Positions 42,006 through 50,934 of a stretch of 64,000 bases of DNA are shown here, piece after piece. Under the pieces are notes generated by a model. The model had not been told where the DNA came from and did no database searches. It saw only the letters and a program-made list of their open reading frames with translations. A program made the position numbers and the translations under genes. How positions within the stretch are numbered: position 1 is the first letter of the stretch; each line of letters starts with the position of its first letter. Source of the DNA: Embleya sp049739465 (GTDB taxonomy: Bacteria; Actinomycetota; Actinomycetes; Streptomycetales; Streptomycetaceae). The stretch is from NCBI RefSeq assembly GCF_049739465.1, contig NZ_JBMHHY010000009.1:186001-250000 (forward strand), in the 5' to 3' direction.

Positions 42006-42461
42006 ATGCAGGACACCGACCCCACCCCGGTCCACCCGGAAACCCCGTCGTTGCCCAGCGTCGTGGTCGAACGGCGGGTCGAGTGGCAGGACACCGACGC
42101 CGCCGGGCACTACCACTACTCCGCCGTGCAGCGCTGGGTCGAGGCGGCCGAGGCGGTGTTGTTGCGACGGCTCGGGGTGGCCGAGTTGTTCGGCCGGATT
42201 CCCCGGGTGCACTTCGAGGCGGACTACCGCGAGCGGTTGTGGTTCGGCGAGGCCGCGCACACCACATTGCGGATCGAGCGGGTGGGGAGCAGCTCCCTGC
42301 ACTACACGTTCGAGGTACGCGGGGAGCACGGGCCGGCCGCGACCGGGCGGCTGTCCGTCGTGCACTGTCCGCCGCAGGCCAAGGGCGCGTTGCCGTGGCC
42401 GGACGAGACCAGGGCCGCGCTCTCCCGCGGTGGGCCGCAGCGGCCGGAGTCCTACACCTGA
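42006..42461 (+). CDS. Hot-dog acyl-CoA thioesterase (4-HBA-CoA thioesterase-like)
   Basis: 151 residues. The signature WQDTDAAGHYHYSAVQRWVE holds the catalytic Asp in the family position, followed by strand VHFEADYRERLWFGE and LHYTFEVRGEHG. In this cluster it would release gentisate from gentisyl-CoA after ring hydroxylation. ATG at 42006 lies behind AAAGGCGAG; a GTG at 41991 that overlaps the ligase stop would add 5 residues. Coupled to the ligase by that overlap or a 11-bp gap. Confidence 0.85.
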   Translation: MQDTDPTPVHPETPSLPSVVVERRVEWQDTDAAGHYHYSAVQRWVEAAEAVLLRRLGVAELFGRIPRVHFEADYRERLWFGEAAHTTLRIERVGSSSLHYTFEVRGEHGPAATGRLSVVHCPPQAKGALPWPDETRAALSRGGPQRPESYT

Positions 42462-42610
42462 GGCGGGCCGGCACCGGAGGCGGCCGGCACCCGAGGCGGC
42501 CGGCGGTGCGCGACCGGGTGAACCCACCGCTGCGCCGGCGCACACCGGGTACGGAGCACACACCCCGCTTCCGCGTCGGATATCGCACCCGCGTCGAATA
42601 TCGCGCCGCA

Positions 42611-42640
42611 TTGACGACCGTGGAATTTATTACATACGCT
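42611..42640 (+). promoter_or_regulatory. Promoter candidate before the hydroxylase gene
   Basis: TTGACG (42611-42616), 18-bp spacer that is unusually AT-rich (GAATTTATTACA), TACGCT (42635-42640). It gives the genes from 42670 onward their own transcription start. GCGTCGGATATCGC and GCGTCGAATATCGC form a near-direct repeat just upstream (42576-42604), a possible regulator site. Confidence 0.45.
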
Positions 42641-42669
42641 CGGATGGGCCGGGAACATTGGAGGACGCT

Positions 42670-45060
42670 GTGCGCATAGCAGTCATCGGCGGCGGGCCGG
42701 GCGGGTTGTACTTCGCCGCCCTCGCCAAGCAGCTCTCGCCGGCGTCGGAGATCACCCTGTGGGAGCGCAACGCCCCGGACGACGTCTTCGGCTTCGGTGT
42801 GGTGTTCTCCGACGAGACCCTGGACGGCATCGCCCAGGCCGACCCGGAGATCTTCGCCGCGATGTCCGAGGGGTTCGCCCGCTGGACCGACATCGACATC
42901 CGCTACGAGGGCCGCACGCTCACCTCCGGCGGACACGGCTTCGCCGCGCTGGGGCGCGAGCGGCTGTTGCGCATCCTGCAGGAGCGGTGCGCCGCGCTCG
43001 GCGTACAACTGCGCTACCGCACCGAGGCCCCGCCGGTGGACGAACTGGCCCGCACCCACGACCTGGTGGTCGCCTCGGACGGGGTGCGCTCGGCGGTCCG
43101 CGAACGCTACGCGGACACCTTCCGGCCCGAACTCGACGAGCGGGGCTGTCGATACATGTGGCTGGGCACCGACAAGGTGTTCGACGCCTTCACCTTCATC
43201 GTCGAGCGGCACGACTTCGGCGCGGTCCAGGTGCACGCCTATCCGTTCGACGACCGACGCAGCACGTTCATCGTGGAACTCGCCGAAGACGCCTGGCGGC
43301 GCGGCGGGTTCGCCGAGTTCGCCGGTCGCGAGCTGCCGCGCGGCGCCAGTGACGAGGCGGGCATCGCGCGCTGCGAGGCGCTGTTCGCGGAACACCTGGA
43401 CGGACACCGGCTGATCCCGAACAACTCGCGCTGGATCCGGTTCAGCACCGTGCGCAACGCCACGTGGCGGCACGAGAACGTGGTACTGCTCGGCGACGCC
43501 GCGCACACCGCGCACTTCTCCATCGGCTCGGGTACCAAGCTGGCCATGGAGGACGCACTCGCGCTGGCCGCGTGCCTGAACGAGCATGCCGACATCCCCG
43601 CCGCGCTCACCGCCTACGAGGCCGAACGCAAGCCGGTGGTGCGCTCCACCCAGCGGGCCGCGCAGGCCAGCCTGGAGTGGTTCGAGAACATCGACCGCGC
43701 GGTGGGCCAGGTGCCCGAACAGTTCGCCTTCAACCTGCTCACCCGCAGCCGCCGGGTCACCCACGCCAATCTCCGCGAGCGGGACGCCGGGTTCGTCGCG
43801 CAGGTGGACGCGGCGTTCACCGCCGGGCGGCCCGACCGGGTGGACGCGGCACCGATGTTCCAGCCGTTCCGGCTCGGTTCGGTACGGCTGCGCAATCGGG
43901 TCGTGGTCCCGCCGCTGGCCACCTACACCGCCACCGACGGCATCCCGGGCCCGTTCGAGGCCGCCCACCTGGGCGCCCTCGCGCTCGGCGGGGCGGGCCT
44001 GGTGTTCGCCGGGATGACCGCCGTACTGCCCAACGGCCGGGCCACCGAGGCCTGTTCGGGCCTGTGGTCGGACGCGCACGAGAGCGCCTGGCGCGAGCTG
44101 GTCGGCCGGATCAAGCAACAGGCCCCGGACGGCCCGCTGTTGGGCATCCAGCTCACCCACGCCGGCCGCCGTGCGGCGACCACCGTGCCGGACGCCGACG
44201 GTCGATCCGCGCCGCTCGGCTCGGCCGGCTGGCCGATGGTGGCCGCGTCGGCGATTCCCTGGGACGCCGAGGGCGACTTCCGGCCCCGCGCGGCCGACCG
44301 GGCCGATCTGGACACGATCACCGAGGCGTTCGCGAGCGCCGCCGCGCGGGCCGATCGGGCCGGCTTCGACGCCTTGGAACTCCAGTACGGGCACGGCCAC
44401 TTGCTCTCCGGCTTCCTGTCCCCGCTGACCAATCTGCGCGACGACGAGTACGGCGGCTCGCTCGCCGGCCGGCTGCGCTTCCCGATCGAGGTGCTGACCG
44501 CGGTACGGGCGGTGTGGCCCTCCACCAAGCCGCTGGTGGTGCGGATCTCGGCGAGCGACTGGGCCGAGGGCGGCACCACCGAGGAGGACGCGGTCCAGAT
44601 CGCCCGCGCGCTCGCGGCGGCCGGGGCGGACGCGATCGACGTGTCCTCGGGAGAGGTCGTCCCGCACGAGCGACCCGCCTTCGGCCGCGGCTACCAGACG
44701 CCGTTCGCCGACCTGATCCGCAACGCCACCGGAGTGCCCACCATCGCGGTCGGCGCGATCTCCGGCTACGACGACGTCAACTCGATCCTGCTCGCGGGCC
44801 GCGCCGACCTGTGCGCGGTCGGCCGGGCCCATCTGTACGACCCGATGTGGACGCTGCACGCCGCCGTCGAACAGGGCTACAGCGGACCCGCCGCGCCCTG
44901 GCCGAGCGCCTGGCGGCCGGGCAGCCGCAAGCCGCCCGGCGCGGGCAGCGACCGGGTGGCCCCCCGACTGCACCTGTTGCGCGCGGCGGTCGAACCGGTA
45001 CACCGGCGGTGGCGGCCGGAGGCCGAACCCAGACTGGTCGCCGGAACCGGCCGGCGCTGA
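42670..45060 (+). CDS. sdgC: Bifunctional salicylyl-CoA 5-hydroxylase/flavin oxidoreductase
   Basis: 796 residues in two parts. Residues 1-385: an FAD monooxygenase of the PHBH group (VRIAVIGGGPGGLYFAAL, DG motif LVVASDGVRSAVRE, and LLGDAAHTAHFSIGSGTKLA). Residues about 395-770: an Old Yellow Enzyme domain (FRLGSVRLRNRVVVPPLATY, HAGRRAATT, GHLLSGFLSPLTNLRDDEYG, and the FMN phosphate site). The fusion is known for 2-aminobenzoyl-CoA monooxygenase/reductase and for salicylyl-CoA 5-hydroxylase (SdgC); the gentisate genes downstream favour the latter. GTG at 42670 is fixed by GGAGG at 42660-42664. Confidence 0.9.
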   Translation: MRIAVIGGGPGGLYFAALAKQLSPASEITLWERNAPDDVFGFGVVFSDETLDGIAQADPEIFAAMSEGFARWTDIDIRYEGRTLTSGGHGFAALGRERLLRILQERCAALGVQLRYRTEAPPVDELARTHDLVVASDGVRSAVRERYADTFRPELDERGCRYMWLGTDKVFDAFTFIVERHDFGAVQVHAYPFDDRRSTFIVELAEDAWRRGGFAEFAGRELPRGASDEAGIARCEALFAEHLDGHRLIPNNSRWIRFSTVRNATWRHENVVLLGDAAHTAHFSIGSGTKLAMEDALALAACLNEHADIPAALTAYEAERKPVVRSTQRAAQASLEWFENIDRAVGQVPEQFAFNLLTRSRRVTHANLRERDAGFVAQVDAAFTAGRPDRVDAAPMFQPFRLGSVRLRNRVVVPPLATYTATDGIPGPFEAAHLGALALGGAGLVFAGMTAVLPNGRATEACSGLWSDAHESAWRELVGRIKQQAPDGPLLGIQLTHAGRRAATTVPDADGRSAPLGSAGWPMVAASAIPWDAEGDFRPRAADRADLDTITEAFASAAARADRAGFDALELQYGHGHLLSGFLSPLTNLRDDEYGGSLAGRLRFPIEVLTAVRAVWPSTKPLVVRISASDWAEGGTTEEDAVQIARALAAAGADAIDVSSGEVVPHERPAFGRGYQTPFADLIRNATGVPTIAVGAISGYDDVNSILLAGRADLCAVGRAHLYDPMWTLHAAVEQGYSGPAAPWPSAWRPGSRKPPGAGSDRVAPRLHLLRAAVEPVHRRWRPEAEPRLVAGTGRR

Positions 45061-45100
45061 CCCGATCGTGGACCACGAGGAGCCAGCGGAGGAGCCCGAG

Positions 45101-46156
45101 ATGGACAGTCCCAGCCCCACCCCACCGATCGTGCTGACCGGCGAGCAGCGCGACAACCCGCCCCGGTTCACGGCCGCCGCCGTGCAGGCCGCGCCGGTCT
45201 ACCTGGACGCGGCGGCCACCGTGGCCAAGGCGGTCGCGCTGATCGCCGAGGCCGCCGGGAACGGCGCCGAACTGATCGTCTTCCCCGAGGCGTTCGTCCC
45301 CGGCTACCCCTACTGGAACTGGACGATGAACCCGGTCCAGGGCTCACCCTGGTACGAACGCCTCTACCGCTCCTCGGTGGACATCCCCGGCCCGCACATC
45401 GAGGCGCTGCGCACCGCCGCCCGGGCGGCCGGGGCGGTCGTGGTGATCGGCGTCAACGAGCGCGGCCCGCACAGCCTGGGCGTGCTCTACAACACCATGC
45501 TCACCATCGACGCCGACGGCGAACTGATCGGCGTACACCGCAAGTTGGTGCCCACCTGGGCGGAGAAGCTGACCTGGACCGGCGGCGACGGCAGTTCACT
45601 GCGCGTACACCCGACCGGGATCGGCCCGCTCGGGGTGCTCGCGTGCGGGGAGAACACCAACACGCTGGCCCGATTCACCCTGCTCGCCCAGGGCGAACTC
45701 GTGCACGCGGCAAGCTATATCGCGCTGCCCGTGGCACCCGCCGACTACGACATGGCGGACGCGATCGCGGTGCGCACCGCGGCGCACAGCTTCGAGGGCA
45801 AGGTGTTCTCCGTGGTCGCCTGCTCGACCATCTCGCCGGAGATCGTCGACGCCATCGCCGGTGACGACGCCGAGGTACGCAAACAGCTCGGCCGCGAACG
45901 CAGCGCCTACTCCGGCATCTTCGGCCCGGACGGCCGCCCGGTCGGCGAACCGCTGATCGACGACGAGGGCATCGTCTACGGCGACATCGACCTCGCCAAG
46001 TGCATCCAGCCCAAACAGATGCACGACATCGTCGGCCACTACAACCGCTTCGACGTCTTCCGGCTGAGCGTGGACAACCGGCCACAACAACCGATCACCT
46101 TCACCCACGAAAGCCCCCGCACGCCCGTCGCACCCGCCCCCGAGGAGGAGAAATGA
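45101..46156 (+). CDS. Nitrilase
   Basis: 351 residues. The catalytic triad is plain: Glu in LIVFPEAFVPGYPYW, Lys in GVHRKLVPTWAEK, Cys in GVLACGENTNTLARF. The LACGENTN motif and length place it in the true nitrilase branch (R-CN to R-COOH plus ammonia), not the amidase or carbamoylase branches. GGAGG 8 bases before the ATG supports the start. Its stop overlaps the gentisate dioxygenase start (ATGA), so it is firmly in the operon. By context it could convert an aromatic nitrile (for example 2-hydroxybenzonitrile) to the acid used by the pathway; that substrate is inference. Confidence 0.92.
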   Translation: MDSPSPTPPIVLTGEQRDNPPRFTAAAVQAAPVYLDAAATVAKAVALIAEAAGNGAELIVFPEAFVPGYPYWNWTMNPVQGSPWYERLYRSSVDIPGPHIEALRTAARAAGAVVVIGVNERGPHSLGVLYNTMLTIDADGELIGVHRKLVPTWAEKLTWTGGDGSSLRVHPTGIGPLGVLACGENTNTLARFTLLAQGELVHAASYIALPVAPADYDMADAIAVRTAAHSFEGKVFSVVACSTISPEIVDAIAGDDAEVRKQLGRERSAYSGIFGPDGRPVGEPLIDDEGIVYGDIDLAKCIQPKQMHDIVGHYNRFDVFRLSVDNRPQQPITFTHESPRTPVAPAPEEEK

Positions 46157-47280
46157 CCACCGAGGACGACCGTATGGACGACACCATGCTCGGCCGGGCC
46201 CGAGTCACCGACACCCCGGAACTGAGCGCCTACTACGCCGAGTTGGCCGACCGCGAGGCCGGTGCGTTGTGGACCGTGGCGAACGAGATCGAACCGTGGT
46301 ACCCGCAGCCCAAGTCGGTGCCCACGCTGTGGCGCTACGCCGAACTGCGCCCGCTGGTCCGCAAGGCGCTCGACCTGGTCAAGGGGGACGACGCCGGTCG
46401 CCGGGTGGTGATGCTGGTCAACCCCGGTCGGCGGGACATCAGCGCGGCGGCGGGCCTGCTCTACACCGGCCTGCAGATCATGGGGCCGGGCGAGTCGATG
46501 ACCGCACACCGGCATCAGGCCGCCGCACTGCGCTTCGTGCTCGAGGGCACCGGCGCCTGGACCATCGTCGACGGCGAGAAACTGCGGGTCGGCGCCCGGG
46601 ACTTCGCGATCACCCCGAACGGGACCTGGCACGAGCACGGCAACGAGTCCGCCGACACGCCGGTGATCTGGCAGGACGGCCTGGACATCCCGCTGGTCAA
46701 TGCGCTGGACGCGGGCTTCTACGAGGTGCACCCCGACGTGTACCAGGTGCCCGGCAAGGTGGTGAACTCCTCCCTCCTGACCTTCGGCGGCAACCTGGTG
46801 CCCTATGGCGCGGAGCGTTGGACCCGGCCCTACTCGCCGCTGCTCGCCTGGCCCTGGGAGCCCACCTACCAGGCGCTGCTCGACCTGGCCAAGGCGAGCG
46901 AGGGCTCCCCGTACGACGGCGTGATCATGGAGTACACCAACCCCGCCACCGGCGGCTCGGTGATGCCCACGATGAGCGCGCACATCCAACTGCTGCGCGC
47001 CGGGCAGGCGACCCGGGCGCACCGGCACACCGGTTCGGTGGTCTACACCGCGGCCAAGGGCCACGGCGTCTCGATCGTCGGCGGGCAGCGTTTCGAGTGG
47101 CACGAGGGAGATGTATTCGCGGTGCCGGCCTGGGCCTGGCACGAACACGCCAACCTCGACCCGGCCGACGACGCGGTGTTGTTCTCGTTCAACGACTTCC
47201 CGGTTATGCGCTCGCTCGGCTTCCACCGGGAAGAGGCATACGTCGACCACGACGGGCATCAGCCGACGCCGTCGAACTGA
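46153..47280 (+). CDS. sdgD: Gentisate 1,2-dioxygenase
   Basis: 375 residues, bicupin. First cupin has the iron site (MTAHRHQAAALRFVLEG, then TPNGTWHEHGN); the second carries RAHRHTGSVVYTAAKG and AWAWHEHANLD. The N-terminal text (LWTVANEIEPWYPQPKSVPT, LVNPGRRDISAAAGL) matches gentisate 1,2-dioxygenases, which cleave gentisate to maleylpyruvate. GAGGAGGAG precedes the ATG, which overlaps the nitrilase stop. Confidence 0.93.
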   Translation: MTTEDDRMDDTMLGRARVTDTPELSAYYAELADREAGALWTVANEIEPWYPQPKSVPTLWRYAELRPLVRKALDLVKGDDAGRRVVMLVNPGRRDISAAAGLLYTGLQIMGPGESMTAHRHQAAALRFVLEGTGAWTIVDGEKLRVGARDFAITPNGTWHEHGNESADTPVIWQDGLDIPLVNALDAGFYEVHPDVYQVPGKVVNSSLLTFGGNLVPYGAERWTRPYSPLLAWPWEPTYQALLDLAKASEGSPYDGVIMEYTNPATGGSVMPTMSAHIQLLRAGQATRAHRHTGSVVYTAAKGHGVSIVGGQRFEWHEGDVFAVPAWAWHEHANLDPADDAVLFSFNDFPVMRSLGFHREEAYVDHDGHQPTPSN

Positions 47281-47293
47281 CCACCGCCCACCG

Positions 47294-47359
47294 CGACTTC
47301 GCCACCCATCCCGACTTCGCCACCCATCCGGACAATCACTAACCATCCGGATTATCACT
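47294..47359. repeat. 18-bp tandem repeat and 17-bp imperfect repeat
   Basis: CGACTTCGCCACCCATCC occurs twice in tandem (47294-47311, 47312-47329). Overlapping its end, CCATCCGGACAATCACT (47324-47340) repeats as CCATCCGGATTATCACT (47343-47359), 19 bp apart. Located between the dioxygenase and hydrolase genes; may bind a regulator or reflect slippage. Confidence 0.85.
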
Positions 47360-47381
47360 CGGACAGTGAGGAAACACCCCC

Positions 47382-48287
47382 ATGCGCCTGGTCACCTACA
47401 CCGTCGACGGCTCGACGCCCCGCCTGGGCGTCGAGGACGGCGCGCACGTGCTCGACCTGCCCGCGCTCGCCACCGCCGCGGGCGTCGAACTCCCCGGCGA
47501 CCTGGCGGCGTTCATCCGGGCCGGTGCCGAGGCGCTGGGCACCGCGCGGGACCTGCTCGCCGCCGACCCGGCCGGGCGGCCGGCGGGCAGCGCGCACGCG
47601 AGCGCCGACGTGGAACTGCTCGCGCCGCTGCGGCCCGGGAAGATCATCGGCATCGGGCTCAACTACGTGGAGCACGTGGCCGAGTCCAACCGTACGCTCG
47701 ACACCGCCAAGGAACTCCCGGACCGGCCGGTGTTGTTCGGCAAGCCGGCCACCGCGGTGACCGGGCCCGGCGCGCCGATCCTGCACAACGGTGACCTGAC
47801 CGAGCAGCTCGACTGGGAATGCGAACTCGCCGTGGTGATCGGGCGCACCGCCTACCAGGTGAGTGAAGCCGACGCGTGGGAGCACGTGTTCGGCTACAGC
47901 ATCATGAACGACATCAGCGCCCGCGACCAGCGCCGCTCCGGGCAGTGGTTCTTCTCCAAGGGCCAGGACTCCTACGCGCCGTTCGGCCCGGTCGTGGTCA
48001 CCGCCGACGAGATCCCCGACCCGCAGGCGCTCGACCTGTCGTTGCGGGTCAACGGCGACGTCAAGCAGAAGTCCAACACCCGGCACATGTTGTTCGACAT
48101 CCCGCGCCTGATCGCCGACATCTCCTCCGGGATGACCCTCGAACCCGGCGACGTGATCTCCACCGGCTCGCCCTCCGGAGTCGGCGCCGCCCAGATCCCG
48201 CCGCAATACCTGCGGCCCGGCGACGTGGTCGAGGCCACCGTCGAGCGGATCGGCACGCTGACCAACCCGGTGATCGACGCGCGCTGA
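47382..48287 (+). CDS. FAH-family hydrolase (maleylpyruvate/fumarylpyruvate hydrolase)
   Basis: 301 residues. The fumarylacetoacetase fold is shown by IIGIGLNYVEHVAESN, FGKPATAVTGPGAPI, the metal-binding EltwECELAVVIGR region (LDWECELAVVIGR), DISARDQR and TGSPSGVGAA. In gentisate pathways such enzymes split the dioxygenase product. Since a maleate isomerase follows and no maleylpyruvate isomerase is seen, direct hydrolysis of maleylpyruvate to maleate and pyruvate is the simplest reading. GAGGAAA about 9 bases before the ATG. Confidence 0.92.
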   Translation: MRLVTYTVDGSTPRLGVEDGAHVLDLPALATAAGVELPGDLAAFIRAGAEALGTARDLLAADPAGRPAGSAHASADVELLAPLRPGKIIGIGLNYVEHVAESNRTLDTAKELPDRPVLFGKPATAVTGPGAPILHNGDLTEQLDWECELAVVIGRTAYQVSEADAWEHVFGYSIMNDISARDQRRSGQWFFSKGQDSYAPFGPVVVTADEIPDPQALDLSLRVNGDVKQKSNTRHMLFDIPRLIADISSGMTLEPGDVISTGSPSGVGAAQIPPQYLRPGDVVEATVERIGTLTNPVIDAR

Positions 48288-48342
48288 CCGGCGCCATCGC
48301 CCACCCCACCCCTCTCTTCTCGGCATCAGCAGGAGGACCTCC

Positions 48343-49143
48343 GTGCGTCAACACCCCTACCGCGTCGGCCAGATCGTGCCGAGCTCGAATGTCACGATGG
48401 AGACCGAGGTACCCGCGATCCTGCGGGCGCGCGAGGCGGTCGCCGAGGAGCGGTTCACCTTCCACTCCAGCCGGATGCGGATGACGCATGTCACGCCCGA
48501 GCAACTCCGGGCGATGGACGCCGACTCCGACCGCTGTGCGATCGAACTCTCCGACGCGCGCGTGGATGTGCTCGGCTACGCGTGCCTGGTGGCGATCATG
48601 AGCATGGGCCCGGGATACCACCGGGTGTCCGAGGAGCGGCTGCACGGCCGCACCGTCGAGAACGGCGCACCCGCGCCGGTGGTGACCAGCGCGGGTGCCC
48701 TCGTGCACGGGCTGCATACGATCGGGGCCCGCAAGGTCGCGCTGGTCGCGCCGTACATGTTGCCGCTGACCCGCACCGTGGTGGACTACCTCGGGCACGA
48801 GGGCATCGAGGTGCTCGACTTCGCGGCGCTCGAGATCCCGGACAACCTCGACGTGGCCGCGCACGACCCGCTGCGGCTGCCGGACATCGCCGCCCGGCTC
48901 GAACACGCGGACGCGGACGCCGTGGTGTTGTCGGCCTGCGTGCAGATGCCGTCGCTGGCCGCGATCGAGGACGCCGAGCAGCGACTGGGCAAGCCGGTCG
49001 TGTCGGCGGCGGTCTGCACCGTGCATCAGCTGTTGCGGGCCTTGGACCTGCCGGCCTTCGCGCCGGGGGCCGGCCACCTGCTGTCGGGGGCGTTCGCCGA
49101 CGCGCCGTCGGGGGCCGGCGCCGGCGCGCGTTCCGCGAGCTGA
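48343..49143 (+). CDS. maiA: Maleate cis-trans isomerase (Asp/Glu racemase superfamily)
   Basis: 266 residues. YRVGQIVPSSNVTMETEVPA (the PSSN motif), HSSRMRMTHVTPEQL, YACLVAIMSMGPGYH (first catalytic Cys) and VVLSACVQMPSLAAIE (second catalytic Cys) match maleate isomerases. It would turn maleate from the preceding step into fumarate for the TCA cycle. GTG at 48343 has AGGAGG 6 bases upstream. Last gene of the catabolic cluster. The C-terminus is a Gly/Ala-rich tail. Confidence 0.92.
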   Translation: MRQHPYRVGQIVPSSNVTMETEVPAILRAREAVAEERFTFHSSRMRMTHVTPEQLRAMDADSDRCAIELSDARVDVLGYACLVAIMSMGPGYHRVSEERLHGRTVENGAPAPVVTSAGALVHGLHTIGARKVALVAPYMLPLTRTVVDYLGHEGIEVLDFAALEIPDNLDVAAHDPLRLPDIAARLEHADADAVVLSACVQMPSLAAIEDAEQRLGKPVVSAAVCTVHQLLRALDLPAFAPGAGHLLSGAFADAPSGAGAGARSAS

Positions 49144-49294
49144 CCGGCGCTCGGCCGGCGGGGCCGGGTGCGCCGGCCGGGTGATTCGGGGCTTTTGCCT
49201 GTCTCATCGGCTTCGGGTGATTCGTGGGGATGGGTGGGGATGGGCGGCGCGGTGGAATACTGGCACGCCGTTCCCCCATGGAAGGAGGCCCTGG

Positions 49295-50806
49295 ATGGGC
49301 TTCGGCCCCTTGTCCATGGCCACACTCGGCAAGGCGATCACCGGCCGGGACCTGCCCGCGACCGATCCGGGCGCGCCGTCCGGGCCGGGTGCCGGGCGCC
49401 GCGCGTTCCTGGCCCGGACCCGTACCGACGGCCTGATCGCGCTGGTGGCAGGGGTCGTGGACCTGCTCGGCTACGCGATCAGCGCGCCCTACTCGGGGGC
49501 CGGGACCACCACCGTCGGCGCGCTGTTCCTGGCCGGGTCGGCGGCGTGCCTGATGGTGCGTCGGCAGGCGCCGGTCGTGGTCCTGGCGGTGGTGCTGGTC
49601 CTCCAGTCCGCGTCGAACCTGATGATCGAGATGCCGCAGCGGTTCGGCATCTCGCTGGCGGTGGCGCTGTACACGGTCGGCCTGGCCTGCCGGCCGTGGA
49701 CGATCGTCGCCGCCGCGCTGGCCACCCTGGCGGCCCAGTCGACCGAGTACCGGCACGGCAAGGAATCCGTCGTCTGGATGGCCAGCGGCGACATCGTGGC
49801 GATCCTGCTGGTCCTGGGGGTCAGCGCGGGCGTGCGGCACTGGCAGGGACAGGTCGAGGTCAACCGGATCCTGCTGGCCGAGCGGGCGCTGACCGACGAG
49901 CGCCGCCGGATCGCCCGCGAACTGCACGACATCGTGGCGCACCACATCACCACGATGCATCTGATGTCCGGCGGCGCCCGGGCCAGTCTGGATCGGGATC
50001 TGGACGCGGCCCGGGCCGCGCTGCTGACCCTGGAGGCGTCCGGGCGGGTCGCGCTCGGCGAGATGCGTCAGTTGCTCGGTGTGCTGCGCAGCGACCACGA
50101 CCCGGACACCACGTCCGCCGCACCGCAACCCGGCGTGGCCGATTTGGACCGGCTGATCGCCGAATCCTGCCTGGCCGGCCTGCCGACCGAACTGAGCGTC
50201 GTCGGCACTCGGCGTGAGTTGCCGCTGCCGATCGGGTTGGCGCTGTACCGGATCACCCAGGAGGCGCTCACCAACGCTCGCAAGCATGCCGGGAGCCTGG
50301 CCACCGCGACGGTGCGCCTCGAGTACCGGCCCGGCGCGGTCGGGTTGGAGGTGCGCGACGACGGCGGGGGCGGCGAGGTGTCCGGTGGGGGCTACGCGAT
50401 GACCGGTGGCGGGCACGGCCTGGTCGGCATGCGGGAGCGGGTGGCCGTGCACGGCGGGTCGTTCGAGGCCGGGCGGGTCCAGGACGGCGGGTTTCGGGTC
50501 GCCGCGGTGCTGCCGGTGGCGGGGGAGGAGCCGGCCGAGACATCGGCGCCGGCCCGGGCCGAGGTCGCCGGTGTGCCCGAGGCGCTGGCCGAGCTGACCC
50601 CGACCGAGGTGACGCTGCTGCGGCTGGTCGCGGCGGGTCGGGCGGACGCGGAGATCGCCGAGGCGATGCGGATCGACGTCGCCGAGGTACACCGGTACGA
50701 GGCGCGGGTGCTGGCCGAATTGGGGCTGCGGGACCGGGCCCAGGCCGTGGTCCTGGCCTACGAGTGCGGGCTGGTCCGGGTCGGGCACACCGCCGCGACC
50801 GGCTGA
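49295..50806 (+). CDS. Histidine kinase fused to a LuxR-type HTH, no receiver
   Basis: 503 residues. Five or so TM helices (about 44-185), HisKA_3 box ERRRIARELHDIVAHHITTM with His211, HATPase_c N-box (YRITQEALTNARKHAG) and G-boxes (DDGGGGEV, GGGHGLVGMRERV), then from about 433 a GerE-like HTH: LTPTEVTLLRLVAAGRADAE, IAEAMRID, GLRDRAQAVVLAYECGLV. NarL-type systems normally keep the kinase and the HTH in two proteins joined by a receiver; here the HTH is on the kinase and no receiver exists. ATG at 49295 is set by GGAGG at 49284-49288. No response regulator gene is adjacent. Confidence 0.87.
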   Translation: MGFGPLSMATLGKAITGRDLPATDPGAPSGPGAGRRAFLARTRTDGLIALVAGVVDLLGYAISAPYSGAGTTTVGALFLAGSAACLMVRRQAPVVVLAVVLVLQSASNLMIEMPQRFGISLAVALYTVGLACRPWTIVAAALATLAAQSTEYRHGKESVVWMASGDIVAILLVLGVSAGVRHWQGQVEVNRILLAERALTDERRRIARELHDIVAHHITTMHLMSGGARASLDRDLDAARAALLTLEASGRVALGEMRQLLGVLRSDHDPDTTSAAPQPGVADLDRLIAESCLAGLPTELSVVGTRRELPLPIGLALYRITQEALTNARKHAGSLATATVRLEYRPGAVGLEVRDDGGGGEVSGGGYAMTGGGHGLVGMRERVAVHGGSFEAGRVQDGGFRVAAVLPVAGEEPAETSAPARAEVAGVPEALAELTPTEVTLLRLVAAGRADAEIAEAMRIDVAEVHRYEARVLAELGLRDRAQAVVLAYECGLVRVGHTAATG

Positions 50807-50934
50807 CCCGACCGGCCGAGTTGTGCGTTCGCACGAAAGGTGCTCGCAGGCTTCGTCGGAGCGGCCATCAGCGGCGCCGCCGCGCGCGCGTAGCGTGCCG
50901 GTACGCCGTCCGGCCCCTCGCGAAAGAAGGTCCC

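Noticed and set aside
42004..45171. A 1055-codon open frame on the minus strand opposite the hydroxylase gene
   Set aside because: Shadow of the FAD/FMN enzyme; no protein-like motifs.
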